34,182 nucleotides of DNA from Bacteroidetes bacterium CG12_big_fil_rev_8_21_14_0_65_60_17 (GTDB lineage: Bacteria; Bacteroidota; Rhodothermia; Rhodothermales; UBA10348), in the NCBI GenBank assembly GCA_002787815.1, contig PCUY01000028.1, forward strand, positions 1 through 34,182. Reading direction: 5' to 3'. Under the pieces are notes generated by a model. That model saw nothing but the letters and a program-made list of their open reading frames with translations, ran no database searches and was not told the DNA's origin. This document shows, piece after piece, positions 15,657 through 23,189 of this stretch (within the stretch, counting starts at the first letter, position 1; every line of letters starts with the position of its first letter). The translations under genes and the position numbers were made by a program.

Positions 15657-16081
15657 CGGTCCTGACCTTCTTGTTCATCGAGGTATTCCTGCAGGATGAG
15701 TCCGGCCGCGGCCGTATCAATACGGCCGCGGCCGGACTTGCGAAGGGACGGATTGCCGGACAATTTTATCATCTCTTTCGCACGATGTGTTGTGTATCGT
15801 TCGTCCCAACGGACAACCTCCGCCTGTGGAGCGACTTTCCTGAGTCTTCGTATATACTCCGCAACACGTTTTACGGCATCTCCGGACGACCCATCCTCCA
15901 GAAGTGGCCATCCCACGACAAATACATCAATGCCGCTCTCGCCCTGGAGTGCACGCAGTTGCACTATGGCGTTGTTCGGCGTGAAGGTACCAAGCGGTTG
16001 GGCAAACAGCCAAAGGGGATCCGTTACCGAAAGACCGACACGCTTTGTTCCAAAATCCACGCCGACGGCACGCCCTTTCAC
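15653..16081 (-). CDS. ruvX: Putative pre-16S rRNA nuclease / Holliday junction resolvase-like (YqgF)
   Basis: RuvX/YqgF family proteins have an RNase H-like fold and are implicated in maturing the 5' end of 16S rRNA. This product is 142 residues, the usual length. Visible motifs are AVGVDFGTKRVGLSVTD at the N-terminus, VVGWPLLEDGSSGD in the middle (normally VVGLP), RWDERYTT and the closing GRGRIDTAAAGLIL. The start is taken as the GTG at 16081, one base after the stop of the HU-like gene. An ATG at 16129 would overlap that gene by 47 nt and add a tail foreign to the family. A perfect 18-bp inverted repeat lies within its 3' part. It overlaps def by 4 nt. Confidence 0.9.
   Translation of the reverse strand: MKGRAVGVDFGTKRVGLSVTDPLWLFAQPLGTFTPNNAIVQLRALQGESGIDVFVVGWPLLEDGSSGDAVKRVAEYIRRLRKVAPQAEVVRWDERYTTHRAKEMIKLSGNPSLRKSGRGRIDTAAAGLILQEYLDEQEGQDR
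15699..15738. repeat. Perfect 18-bp inverted repeat with 4-nt loop inside ruvX
   Basis: Arms 15699-15716 and 15721-15738 pair without mismatch around the loop tcaa. The core of each arm is a CGGCCGCGGCCG block. It falls in the codons for the GRGRIDTAAAG segment of RuvX. As RNA it would be among the most stable hairpins in the window and lies about 45 nt before the overlapping def start region. Confidence 0.85.
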
Positions 16082-16082
16082 G

Positions 16083-16454
16083 TCAGGACAACTCCTCCAC
16101 GAAGTCGGCGCTCCCCTCCGGAACTTCATAATTCAGCTCGGCAAGCGGCTGCTGCAGGACCTGCCGAACTTTCTTGCTCGGCTTGAAGTGCGTCTTGCGG
16201 CGGCTCGGAATGAACACCGTTTCATTCGTCTTGGGATTTCTCGCCTTGGGCTTGGCCTTCGTCTTCTTGACCTCGAAGACGCCAAAATCACGCAATTCAA
16301 TACGGACTTCGGGATCGGCCTCCATCATGAGTTCTCCCAGGGACTCCAGAACGGTAGATACCCATGGTTCGCACTTGTAAACAGGCATCCCGTATTTCTC
16401 CGACACGCGGCGGGCAAGGTCTTTCTTTGTAAGAGTACTTATTCTTTCGGACAT
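16083..16454 (-). CDS. HU/IHF-family DNA-binding protein
   Basis: The 123-residue protein matches the HU/IHF fold, which binds and bends DNA as a dimer on the nucleoid. It starts with TLTKKDLARRVSEKYG, continues with RIELRDFGVFEVKKTKAKPKA and the arm region RNPKTNETVFIPSRRKTHFKPSKKVR. About 25 extra residues follow the usual end (near residue 98) and include an acidic tail. The ATG at 16454 is used; a TTG at 16475 would add seven residues. A possible promoter with a 22-nt leader lies just upstream. It is the first of three closely packed genes with ruvX and def. Confidence 0.9.
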   Translation of the reverse strand: MSERISTLTKKDLARRVSEKYGMPVYKCEPWVSTVLESLGELMMEADPEVRIELRDFGVFEVKKTKAKPKARNPKTNETVFIPSRRKTHFKPSKKVRQVLQQPLAELNYEVPEGSADFVEELS

Positions 16455-16483
16455 CGAAACAGATTCATTGTTCAAAGCTCATG

Positions 16484-16513
16484 AATGTACACCACCACGC
16501 GTTCCAAAATCAA
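16484..16513 (-). promoter_or_regulatory. Possible sigma-70-like promoter for the HU-like gene
   Basis: On the minus strand TTGATT (16513-16508) and TACATT (16489-16484) are separated by 18 nt. Each matches the -35 and -10 consensus at four of six positions. A start near 16477 would give a leader of about 22 nt. The element sits in the 77-nt gap between the rel stop and this gene. The call is weak because Bacteroidota promoters differ from the E. coli consensus. Confidence 0.3.
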
Positions 16514-16531
16514 GGTTTCCACGCCTTTCCA

Positions 16532-18787
16532 TCAAAGCTGAACATCATCTTCGAACTGCTGCTCGAATCTGTATACTCCATGTACACCATCAATGCGTTT
16601 GATCCGTTCAATGAGGCGTCTGAGGTGATCAAGGTCGCTGACGAGAAGGACGATCGTACCTTCAAACACACCATCATCCGTAGAAATGGTGAGCGACCGG
16701 ATATTGGTTTTGAGATTCTTTGAAATGACCGTGGTGACATCGTTGAGCATACCGACCCGATCCTCTCCCATGACGCGCAAACCCGACACGAAGCGGACAT
16801 CTTTCTGCCTGCTCCAGTCGACCGGAATAATCCGATCTGCCTGGTTCAGTATCAGATTCGGCGCATTTTTACATCCCACCCGGTGAATCTTGACCGCTCC
16901 CGCCCTGGACAAAAAGCCGAAGACCTCATCTCCGGGAATAGGGTTACAACAGGACGCATATGACGTCACCAGATCCGTTTGTACTTCCCCGTCAATGAGC
17001 AGGGCGGGCGACCCTGACTCCTGCGCCGTATCCACAAATTGATCGAAGTGGAGCTTCAGTCTGTTTTCCGATCCCTCTTCCGGCTCGCCCTTGGAATGCT
17101 GAATGGCGAGTTTCAGGGCCTCCGACACATCGAAAAGTCCCGCACCGATCTCATAGAACATCTGATCGACACCCGGGAATTTAAGCCGGTTGGCAAGTTG
17201 GGCGAGCTCCTGCTTCGAAAGGGTGATTTTTTTTCGCGACGCTCTCCTTTCCCAGATTTCACGACCCGTCTCTTCGGCCCTGCGGCGGCGTTCATTAATG
17301 GCCTGACGAACCCGCGAGCGCGCCTTCTGTGTAACTACAAACTTGATCCAGTCGGCACTCGGAGATTGTTTCTTCGATGTGATTATTTCGACCTGGTCAC
17401 CACTTCCCAGCTCGTAGGACAACGGAACCATTTTACCGTTCACCTTGGCACCTATGCAATGGTAGCCAACCTCCGTATGTACCATGAAAGCGAAGTCCAC
17501 AGGCGTAGCTCCTCGCGGCAGGGTCATCAGGTCCCCTTTCGGGCTGAAGACGTAGATTTCCTCATCGTAGAGGTTCAGACTGAAATCCTTCACGAAGTCA
17601 GTCGCCTTCTCCGGCTCGGGATTTTCCAACAGATCGCGTACCCAGGTCAGGAAGCGTTCCATCTCGGTATCGGCCTCATCCACCGACTCCTTGTACTTCC
17701 AGTGAGCCGCCACCCCCTTCTCGGCAATCTCATGCATTTCCCGGGTGCGAATCTGGATTTCCACTTTCCGTCCACCTGGTCCCACGACTGTCGTATGCAG
17801 GCTCTGATAGCCATTTGACTTGGGGACAGAAACGAAGTCCCGGAACCTTTCAGGCAGCGGCTTGAAAAGGTCAGTTACCACGGAGTATACGCGCCAGCAG
17901 TCCTCTTTCCCTCTAGACTCCTCACTGTTGAGAACAATGCGTATGGCAAAAATATCATACACTTCGTCCAGGGGCTTTCCCTGACGCTTCATTTTTCGAA
18001 AAATGCTGTACAGGTTCTTGGAGCGACCGTATATCTCGAAGTCAAACTCATGATCACGAAGCCTTTTCTCCAGGGGTTCGATCACCTCGTTGATATAGGA
18101 CTCCCGCTCCTGCCGCCCTTCCTGCAGGCCAACCGTGATCTGCTCGTATTCGTCCGGATGCAGGTATTTGAGTGAGAGATCCTCATACTCACTTTTTATC
18201 GCGAAGAACCCGAATCGGTGTGCCAACGGAGCGAACAGTGCAATGGTCTCATTCGCAATACGATGACGCTTGTGAAGGGGCATCGAGTCAAGCGTCCGCA
18301 TGTTGTGGAGCCTGTCGGCAAACTTGACAAAGATGACCCGGATATCCGATGCCATCGACAGCATGAGCTTTCGCACATTCTCAGCCTGAGTAATGTCCCG
18401 GGACTCGAATGCACCACTGATCTTGGTCAGCCCATCGATGATCCGCGCCAGCGTCTCGCCAAACGAGTCCCGAATGAACTCGATTGACAATTCCGTATCC
18501 TCCACCACATCATGGAGGAGAGCAGCCGCCACACCTACATCGTCAAAACCGATCTGCTCGACATAGATACGGGCGACCGCCAAGGGATGTGCAATATATG
18601 GCTCGCCAGACCTCCTGATGTCGTCTTTGTGCGCCCAGAAGCTGATTCTGAACGCACGACGAATCATCTCCTCGTCGACCGTGTCGAGATGCTGCCGACA
18701 CAGGTCAATGAGGTCGTCGAGCTCCTTGACAAAGCGCTCGTCTACGTCAAGTCGTGTGGAGCCGGGTATGAGGGAAGATTCGAACAT
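16532..18787 (-). CDS. Bifunctional (p)ppGpp synthetase/hydrolase (Rel/SpoT family)
   Basis: This enzyme makes and degrades the alarmone (p)ppGpp, controlling the stringent response from the ribosome. The 751 residues hold the full long-RSH layout. The HD hydrolase domain has HDVVEDT with His92-Asp93 and ADRLHNMRTL. The synthetase domain has RSKNLYSIFRKM (255-266), SNGYQSLHTT (324-333) and EIQIRT (343-348). A TGS domain follows (about 405-470), then a helical and zinc-finger region (Cys613, Cys614, His635, Cys639) and a C-terminal ACT domain (about 670-745). Both catalytic halves look intact, so it should be bifunctional. It lies directly downstream of the ribosomal protein block (74 nt after rplQ), so it may share its transcription. 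Confidence 0.95.
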   Translation of the reverse strand: MFESSLIPGSTRLDVDERFVKELDDLIDLCRQHLDTVDEEMIRRAFRISFWAHKDDIRRSGEPYIAHPLAVARIYVEQIGFDDVGVAAALLHDVVEDTELSIEFIRDSFGETLARIIDGLTKISGAFESRDITQAENVRKLMLSMASDIRVIFVKFADRLHNMRTLDSMPLHKRHRIANETIALFAPLAHRFGFFAIKSEYEDLSLKYLHPDEYEQITVGLQEGRQERESYINEVIEPLEKRLRDHEFDFEIYGRSKNLYSIFRKMKRQGKPLDEVYDIFAIRIVLNSEESRGKEDCWRVYSVVTDLFKPLPERFRDFVSVPKSNGYQSLHTTVVGPGGRKVEIQIRTREMHEIAEKGVAAHWKYKESVDEADTEMERFLTWVRDLLENPEPEKATDFVKDFSLNLYDEEIYVFSPKGDLMTLPRGATPVDFAFMVHTEVGYHCIGAKVNGKMVPLSYELGSGDQVEIITSKKQSPSADWIKFVVTQKARSRVRQAINERRRRAEETGREIWERRASRKKITLSKQELAQLANRLKFPGVDQMFYEIGAGLFDVSEALKLAIQHSKGEPEEGSENRLKLHFDQFVDTAQESGSPALLIDGEVQTDLVTSYASCCNPIPGDEVFGFLSRAGAVKIHRVGCKNAPNLILNQADRIIPVDWSRQKDVRFVSGLRVMGEDRVGMLNDVTTVISKNLKTNIRSLTISTDDGVFEGTIVLLVSDLDHLRRLIERIKRIDGVHGVYRFEQQFEDDVQL

Positions 18788-18861
18788 CCATGTTTATACC
18801 CCGCCGCGTCCACCTGTTCCATATGCAGGAGCCAGGCGCCGCTTACGCACTCGGGAGCCGG

Positions 18862-19569
18862 TCAGGCATCCTTCTTCTTCCCGCTTTCAGACCCGTCGTC
18901 AACAACATCCGATTTCGGGTCGTCGGCGACAGCCGACTTCGCATCGTCCTCATCGGACTCATCGATCCCGGTCGCTTTCTCTGCCACCTCTTCGACGGTA
19001 CTCACGACCGCGTCGGCAGTGTCCTCCACGACATCAGCGACAGCATCGGCGGCCGTATTGACTGCGTCCTCTACCGTGTCCACGGCTGACTCGACCGTAT
19101 CTTCCACCGTCTTTGCCGCTCCAGATGACGTTGCACCACCGCTGCTGCGGCGACGACCTGCACGACGCGTCTTTTTGGTCCGCCCCCCCGACGAGCCTTC
19201 AGGGCGGACATCATTGTAGTCCACGAGCTCAATCATGGCCATTTCTGCCGAGTCGCCTGCACGTTGGCCAAGCTTGACAATGCGACAGTAGCCACCTGGA
19301 CGGTCAGCAATCCTGGAAGAGACATTCTCGAACAGTTCCGTAACGGCGTGTTTGTCACGCAGGTAACGGAATGCCTGTCGGCGGTTGTGCGTAGAGTCTT
19401 CCTTGGCTTTGTTGATGATGGGCTCCACGAAAATGCGGAGCGCTTTTGCCTTTGGAAGCGTCGTCGTAATGCGTTTGTGCGTTATCAGCGCAACCGACAT
19501 GGATGCCATGGTCGCCTTCCGATGGGCACTCGTACGTCCCAGCTTGAATCCTTTGTGTTGATGTCTCAT
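18862..19569 (-). CDS. rplQ: Ribosomal protein L17 with a long C-terminal tail
   Basis: Residues 1-120 are a standard bacterial L17: MRHQHKGFKLGRTSAHR at the start, then THKRITTTLPKAKALR and NRRQAFRYLRDK. It is a 50S protein near the peptide exit region. A further 115 residues follow that have no place in the usual protein: a basic linker (about 129-141), a Val/Ala/Glu/Asp-rich segment with helical 3-4 periodicity (about 153-199) and an acidic end (about 202-228) with a KKK near the terminus. Bacteroidota L17 proteins often carry tails, but this one is long and amphipathic. The gene starts 5 nt after rpoA and precedes rel. Confidence 0.93.
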   Translation of the reverse strand: MRHQHKGFKLGRTSAHRKATMASMSVALITHKRITTTLPKAKALRIFVEPIINKAKEDSTHNRRQAFRYLRDKHAVTELFENVSSRIADRPGGYCRIVKLGQRAGDSAEMAMIELVDYNDVRPEGSSGGRTKKTRRAGRRRSSGGATSSGAAKTVEDTVESAVDTVEDAVNTAADAVADVVEDTADAVVSTVEEVAEKATGIDESDEDDAKSAVADDPKSDVVDDGSESGKKKDA

Positions 19570-19574
19570 CGGAA

Positions 19575-20558
19575 TCAGTTGTTAATTTCTTCGAGATACT
19601 TGTCCACTTCCATTCCGAACGTCAGATTCCGCTCCTCGATCACCTGCATCAATTCCTGCAGGGACTTGCGGCCGAAATTCCTGAATTTCAGCATCTCAGC
19701 CTCTTCGCGCCGGACAAGATCACCGATGGTTTTGATATTGGCGGCCTTGAGACAGTTGTGTGCCCGAACCGACAAGTCGAGCTCGTCGACTGATTGCCCC
19801 AGGAGTTCCCTGATCCTCTGAACTTCTGCGTCAACCTCTTTCTCTTCTTCTGTCGGCTGAGGTTCACTGTCCATCTTGATGAACAGGTTCACGTGATCCC
19901 GAAGAATCGTTGCCGCCTCGGCGAGCGCATCTTCCGGAACAATCGAACCATCGGTTTCAAGCTCGATCGTCAGCGATTCGTAATCGATCTTTTCGCCAAC
20001 ACGTGTCGGGTTGACCGTATAACGCACATTCTTGATCGGCGTATAGATCGAGTCTATGGCAATAACACCGATAGGATCGTCAGCATGCTTGTTCTCTTCA
20101 GACGAGACGTAGCCACGCCCCCGGCCCATTCGTAGCTCGACCGCAAAGTTGGCAGATTTATCCAGGGTAGCGATATGATAATCAGGATTCAGGATCTCAT
20201 AATCCCCTGTATTGTCAGCGATATCCTTTGCCGTCCAGGCACCAGGCCCCTTGACAATGAACTGAATGTTTCCGTCGCCCACCTCGTTGGAGCGAAAGCG
20301 GACGCCTTTCAGGTTCAGGATGATATCCGCAACATCTTCCGATACACCGTCGATCGTAGAGAATTCGTGCTGAACCCCATCGATCTTGATGGCGGAGATG
20401 GCAACTCCGGTCAGGGATGACAGGAGGACACGGCGCAGGGCATTACCGATGGTAACACCGAAGCCACGCTCCAGAGGCTGGATAGTAAAGCGTCCGAATG
20501 TATTGGTGGTCTCTTCGAGATCGACACCGTCGGGCATTTGAATCGAGTTCGTGCTCAT
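19575..20558 (-). CDS. rpoA: RNA polymerase alpha subunit
   Basis: RpoA nucleates RNA polymerase assembly through its N-terminal dimer domain and binds promoters and activators through its C-terminal domain. This 327-residue protein has the N-domain signature FTIQPLERGFGVTIGNALRR near the start. The C-terminal helix-hairpin-helix domain (about 245-315) includes LDLSVRAHNCLKAANIKTIGDL and FRNFGRKSLQEL. The ATG at 20558 is used rather than a TTG at 20573. It sits between rpsD and rplQ, the conserved alpha-operon order. Confidence 0.97.
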   Translation of the reverse strand: MSTNSIQMPDGVDLEETTNTFGRFTIQPLERGFGVTIGNALRRVLLSSLTGVAISAIKIDGVQHEFSTIDGVSEDVADIILNLKGVRFRSNEVGDGNIQFIVKGPGAWTAKDIADNTGDYEILNPDYHIATLDKSANFAVELRMGRGRGYVSSEENKHADDPIGVIAIDSIYTPIKNVRYTVNPTRVGEKIDYESLTIELETDGSIVPEDALAEAATILRDHVNLFIKMDSEPQPTEEEKEVDAEVQRIRELLGQSVDELDLSVRAHNCLKAANIKTIGDLVRREEAEMLKFRNFGRKSLQELMQVIEERNLTFGMEVDKYLEEINN

Positions 20559-20627
20559 GTCAGCTTGCTGCAAATTGTGTGTATTGAATGCACCTGTTAC
20601 GAGTGGCGCAATTCTACGGGCTGAGGG

Positions 20628-21230
20628 CTACTTGGAATACAGCTCGACGATGAGCTGTTCTTTGATGTTTTCCGGGATATCCTCTCGATTCGGCATATCC
20701 AGGAATTTGCCCTGAAGGAGGTTCCGATCCACCTCCAACCATGGAAAGCTGCGACGCGAAGTACTGGTTGCGTCACGGACAACCTCCAGATTCCTGCTCT
20801 TGGGACGGATGCCCACAATATCTCCACTGCGCAACATGGCCGACGGAATATCCAGAACGGCGCCATTGACAGTAACGTGGCCATGGTTCACCAGCTGCCT
20901 CGCCTGACGCCGCGTACGCGCAAATCCGAGGCGAAAAACGGTATTATCGAGCCGGGATTCGAGGAATTTGAGCAGGTTCTCGCCCGTAACGCCTTTCTTG
21001 CGCGCGGCCTTCTCGAACACGTTCCGGAATTGCTTCTCCAGAACGCCGTAGGTGTACTTGGCCTTCTGTTTTTCCTTCAGCTGAATGGCGTACTCGCTTT
21101 CCTTGCGGCGCCGCGAGCGGCCGTGCTGACCTGGTGGGTGTGGCTTTCGCTCGAGCGCCTTGCTGGGGCCGAAGATCGGTTCCTTGAACCGGCGCGCGAT
21201 CTTCTGTTTGGGGCCTCTGTATCGGGCCAT
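20628..21230 (-). CDS. rpsD: Ribosomal protein S4
   Basis: S4 is a primary 16S rRNA-binding protein that starts assembly of the 30S body. The 200-residue sequence has the MARYRGPKQKIARRF start, a basic PPGQHGRSRRRKESEYAIQLKEKQK-type segment split across residues 32-56, and the S4 RNA-binding motif ESRLDNTVFRLGFARTRRQA (about 90-109) with VNHGHVTVNG. The N-terminal zinc-binding cysteines found in many S4 proteins are absent, so this is the zinc-free form. A 106-nt gap with a clear hairpin separates it from rpsK; in E. coli S4 represses this operon, so the gap may be regulatory. Confidence 0.96.
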   Translation of the reverse strand: MARYRGPKQKIARRFKEPIFGPSKALERKPHPPGQHGRSRRRKESEYAIQLKEKQKAKYTYGVLEKQFRNVFEKAARKKGVTGENLLKFLESRLDNTVFRLGFARTRRQARQLVNHGHVTVNGAVLDIPSAMLRSGDIVGIRPKSRNLEVVRDATSTSRRSFPWLEVDRNLLQGKFLDMPNREDIPENIKEQLIVELYSK

Positions 21231-21306
21231 GGTTTTTTAACTCCTCGTCTGTTGAATGATCAAACGTACAACACGCCCTTGCGACGCATTGTAACCGGGC
21301 TTATCG

Positions 21307-21328
21307 GGAGTGCTGTAGACAGCACTCC
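21307..21328 (-). promoter_or_regulatory. Hairpin between rpsK and rpsD
   Basis: A perfect 9-bp stem (21307-21315 with 21320-21328) around a 4-nt loop begins 8 nt after the rpsK stop, in the longest gap inside the ribosomal block (106 nt). No U-run follows on the minus strand, so it is unlikely to be a simple terminator. It could be a processing site, attenuator or S4 target. Confidence 0.4.
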
Positions 21329-21336
21329 ACAAAGCA

Positions 21337-21735
21337 TCACACGCGGCGACGCTTTGGTGGCCGGCAGCCATTGTGGGGAACCGGGGTAACGTCCCTGATG
21401 GACGCGATTTCAAAACCCGCAGCTGAAAGTGCCCGGATGGCGGATTCACGTCCAGAGCCGGGGCCTTTGACATAGACCTCGACGCGACGCAGTCCCAGGT
21501 CATAGGCTTCTTTGCCGGCAGCCGATGCAGCCACCTGAGCTGCGTACGGCGTGTTCTTCCGGCTTCCTTTGAAACCCATTTTTCCGGAACTGGCCCAGGA
21601 AATGGTATTCCCGTACTGGTCCGTAACCGTAATCTGCACGTTGTTGAAGGTCGCTTTGATGTGGGCCTGTCCGTTGGACTCCACCACGACGCTCTTCTTG
21701 CGCGGCTTGGCACTTCCCCGTTGTCTTTTTGCCAT
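21337..21735 (-). CDS. rpsK: Ribosomal protein S11
   Basis: S11 lies in the platform of the 30S subunit and contacts mRNA near the E site. The 132-residue protein shows the family core [19 protein letters not shown], then [21 protein letters not shown] and the C-terminal [18 protein letters not shown], as expected. Length is normal. It follows rpsM by 19 nt, and the next gene, rpsD, is 106 nt away across a hairpin. Confidence 0.97.
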   Translation of the reverse strand: MAKRQRGSAKPRKKSVVVESNGQAHIKATFNNVQITVTDQYGNTISWASSGKMGFKGSRKNTPYAAQVAASAAGKEAYDLGLRRVEVYVKGPGSGRESAIRALSAAGFEIASIRDVTPVPHNGCRPPKRRRV

Positions 21736-21754
21736 AATTCCTGTTCGTTATGGA

Positions 21755-22135
21755 TTACTTGCGTGGCGCGGCCTTCTTGCCTGCCACAGTTTTCTTCTTG
21801 CCCTTGCGTGTCCTGGCATTGGTTTGCGTACGCTGGCCCCGTACCGGCAAGCCGCGACGATGCCGGAGGCCACGGTAGCAACCCACGTCCATGAGACGCT
21901 TGATGTTGAGTTGGACCTCGGTACGCAACTGGCCTTCGACCAGCGATTCGTCTTCAATGAGACGCCGCACCTCCTTCGTCTGGTCTTCCGTCCAGTTTTC
22001 CGGGTGTTCGTTCGGATCCACTCCAACCTGCGTCAGGATCTGGATGGCTTTGGGGCGACCAATACCGAAGATGGAGGTAAGCGCGATTTCACCGCGCTTG
22101 TGCGTAGGTACGTCTACTCCTGCAATTCGAGGCAT
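21755..22135 (-). CDS. rpsM: Ribosomal protein S13
   Basis: S13 sits in the head of the 30S subunit and forms the bridge to the 50S subunit and contacts to P-site tRNA. The 126 residues include [19 protein letters not shown] at the start, [14 protein letters not shown], and the basic C-terminal tail with [20 protein letters not shown]. The length is ordinary, with a Lys-rich tail. It follows rpmJ by 27 nt and starts the alpha cluster. Confidence 0.97.
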   Translation of the reverse strand: MPRIAGVDVPTHKRGEIALTSIFGIGRPKAIQILTQVGVDPNEHPENWTEDQTKEVRRLIEDESLVEGQLRTEVQLNIKRLMDVGCYRGLRHRRGLPVRGQRTQTNARTRKGKKKTVAGKKAAPRK

Positions 22136-22162
22136 AGTTTACAATGTTTGACGGCGCGGGCC

Positions 22163-22279
22163 TCAACCCTGGCGCTGTTTGTGTTTCGGGTTCTTCTTGT
22201 TGATGACATAGATACGTCCTTTACGTCGAACGATCTTGTCCTCTGAGGAACGCTTTTTCACGCTGGCACGAACTTTCAT
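22163..22279 (-). CDS. rpmJ: Ribosomal protein L36, zinc-free form
   Basis: This 38-residue protein reads [20 protein letters not shown] and continues to NPKHKQRQG, matching L36 from end to end. L36 is a small 50S protein near the base of the L7/L12 stalk. The three cysteines and the usual zinc-ligand pattern are replaced, so it cannot bind zinc as the common form does. The gene lies between map and rpsM. The usual infA neighbour is missing: only 84 nt separate it from map, and this gap holds only a 5-bp hairpin (GGGTA with TACCC, 22319-22331). No Shine-Dalgarno sequence is visible. Confidence 0.92.
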   Translation of the reverse strand: MKVRASVKKRSSEDKIVRRKGRIYVINKKNPKHKQRQG

Positions 22280-22363
22280 GTCAACTCAATACTTTTTTGG
22301 TTGGAGCCGGTACGTTACGGGTATTTTACCCATTGGTTCTCCTGGCTTCTGTGAATCTTGGGT

Positions 22364-23185
22364 TTAACTGTCATTCAAACCGGCAACAGCGCCGTATGGC
22401 ACATAAGAGAGGGCAGCCTCTATGATGCTGAAGTCCGTGAGCACTTCAGGCCGATCCTGCCTCACAACAACAGTCTTCTCATAGTGTGCTGACGGAAGGG
22501 AGTCGGCTGTCCTGATGGTCCACCCATCGGACTCGGTCCGGACCGCTGCTCCCCCACGGTTGATCATGGGCTCAATGCAGATTGTCAGACCTGACTTGAG
22601 TTTCCGGCCCGTTCCCCGGCGCCCAAAGTTTGGGATCTGGGGATCCTCGTGCAGATTCCGACCCACGCCATGGCCAACGAGATCTTTGACGACTCCATAT
22701 CCCCGCGCCTCACACAGCGACTGGACGGCAAACCCTATGTCACCCGTCCGATTTCCTGCGACCGCTTGAGCGACTCCTGCCTCAAGAGCCTGATACGTTG
22801 TTGTGCACAATTGGCGATCGTCCTCTGACAACTCTCCCACAGCAAATGTATAGGCAGAGTCTCCCACATACCCATCCAATACGACACCGCAGTCCACCGA
22901 GAGCAGATCACATTCCTTCAGGGGCTGATCGTCTGGAATACCGTGGACGACGGCATCATTGACAGATGTACACAGCGTCGCCGGAAAGACTACGGATCCC
23001 ACCTTGTATCCCTTGAACGCCGGCACTGCACCGTGGTCCCTGATGAACTCCTCGGCAATGCTATCCAGCTCGCGCGTTGTCGCACCGGGCTGAACCCGTG
23101 CAGCCACCACCGCCAGTGTCCTGCTTACAAGTAATGCTGCCTCCCTGAGCAGATCTACTTCGCGTTCACTCTTGAGATGCACCAT
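22364..23185 (-). CDS. map: Methionine aminopeptidase, type I
   Basis: Map removes the N-terminal methionine from nascent proteins after deformylation. The 273-residue protein carries the pita-bread fold's five metal ligands: Asp in SVDCGVVLDGY, Asp in GDSAYTFAVG, His in GHGVGRNLHE, Glu in CIEPMI and Glu in HYEKTVVV. The C-terminus extends about 20 residues beyond the usual end. It follows secY by 4 nt in the conserved spc order. The peptide deformylase that acts before it is encoded at the far end of the same block. Confidence 0.96.
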   Translation of the reverse strand: MVHLKSEREVDLLREAALLVSRTLAVVAARVQPGATTRELDSIAEEFIRDHGAVPAFKGYKVGSVVFPATLCTSVNDAVVHGIPDDQPLKECDLLSVDCGVVLDGYVGDSAYTFAVGELSEDDRQLCTTTYQALEAGVAQAVAGNRTGDIGFAVQSLCEARGYGVVKDLVGHGVGRNLHEDPQIPNFGRRGTGRKLKSGLTICIEPMINRGGAAVRTESDGWTIRTADSLPSAHYEKTVVVRQDRPEVLTDFSIIEAALSYVPYGAVAGLNDS

Positions 23186-23189
23186 GGGA

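Noticed and set aside
17039-17818. Open frame of 259 codons on the plus strand
   Set aside because: It is antisense to the conserved rel gene; a codon-bias shadow.
18793-18798. TATAAA on the minus strand just before the rel start, possible leaderless promoter
   Set aside because: No matching -35 element at the right distance, and a start at the ATG itself would be unusual.
22319-22331. 5-bp stem with 3-nt loop in the map-rpmJ gap
   Set aside because: Too short to call a terminator, and no T-run follows on the minus strand.
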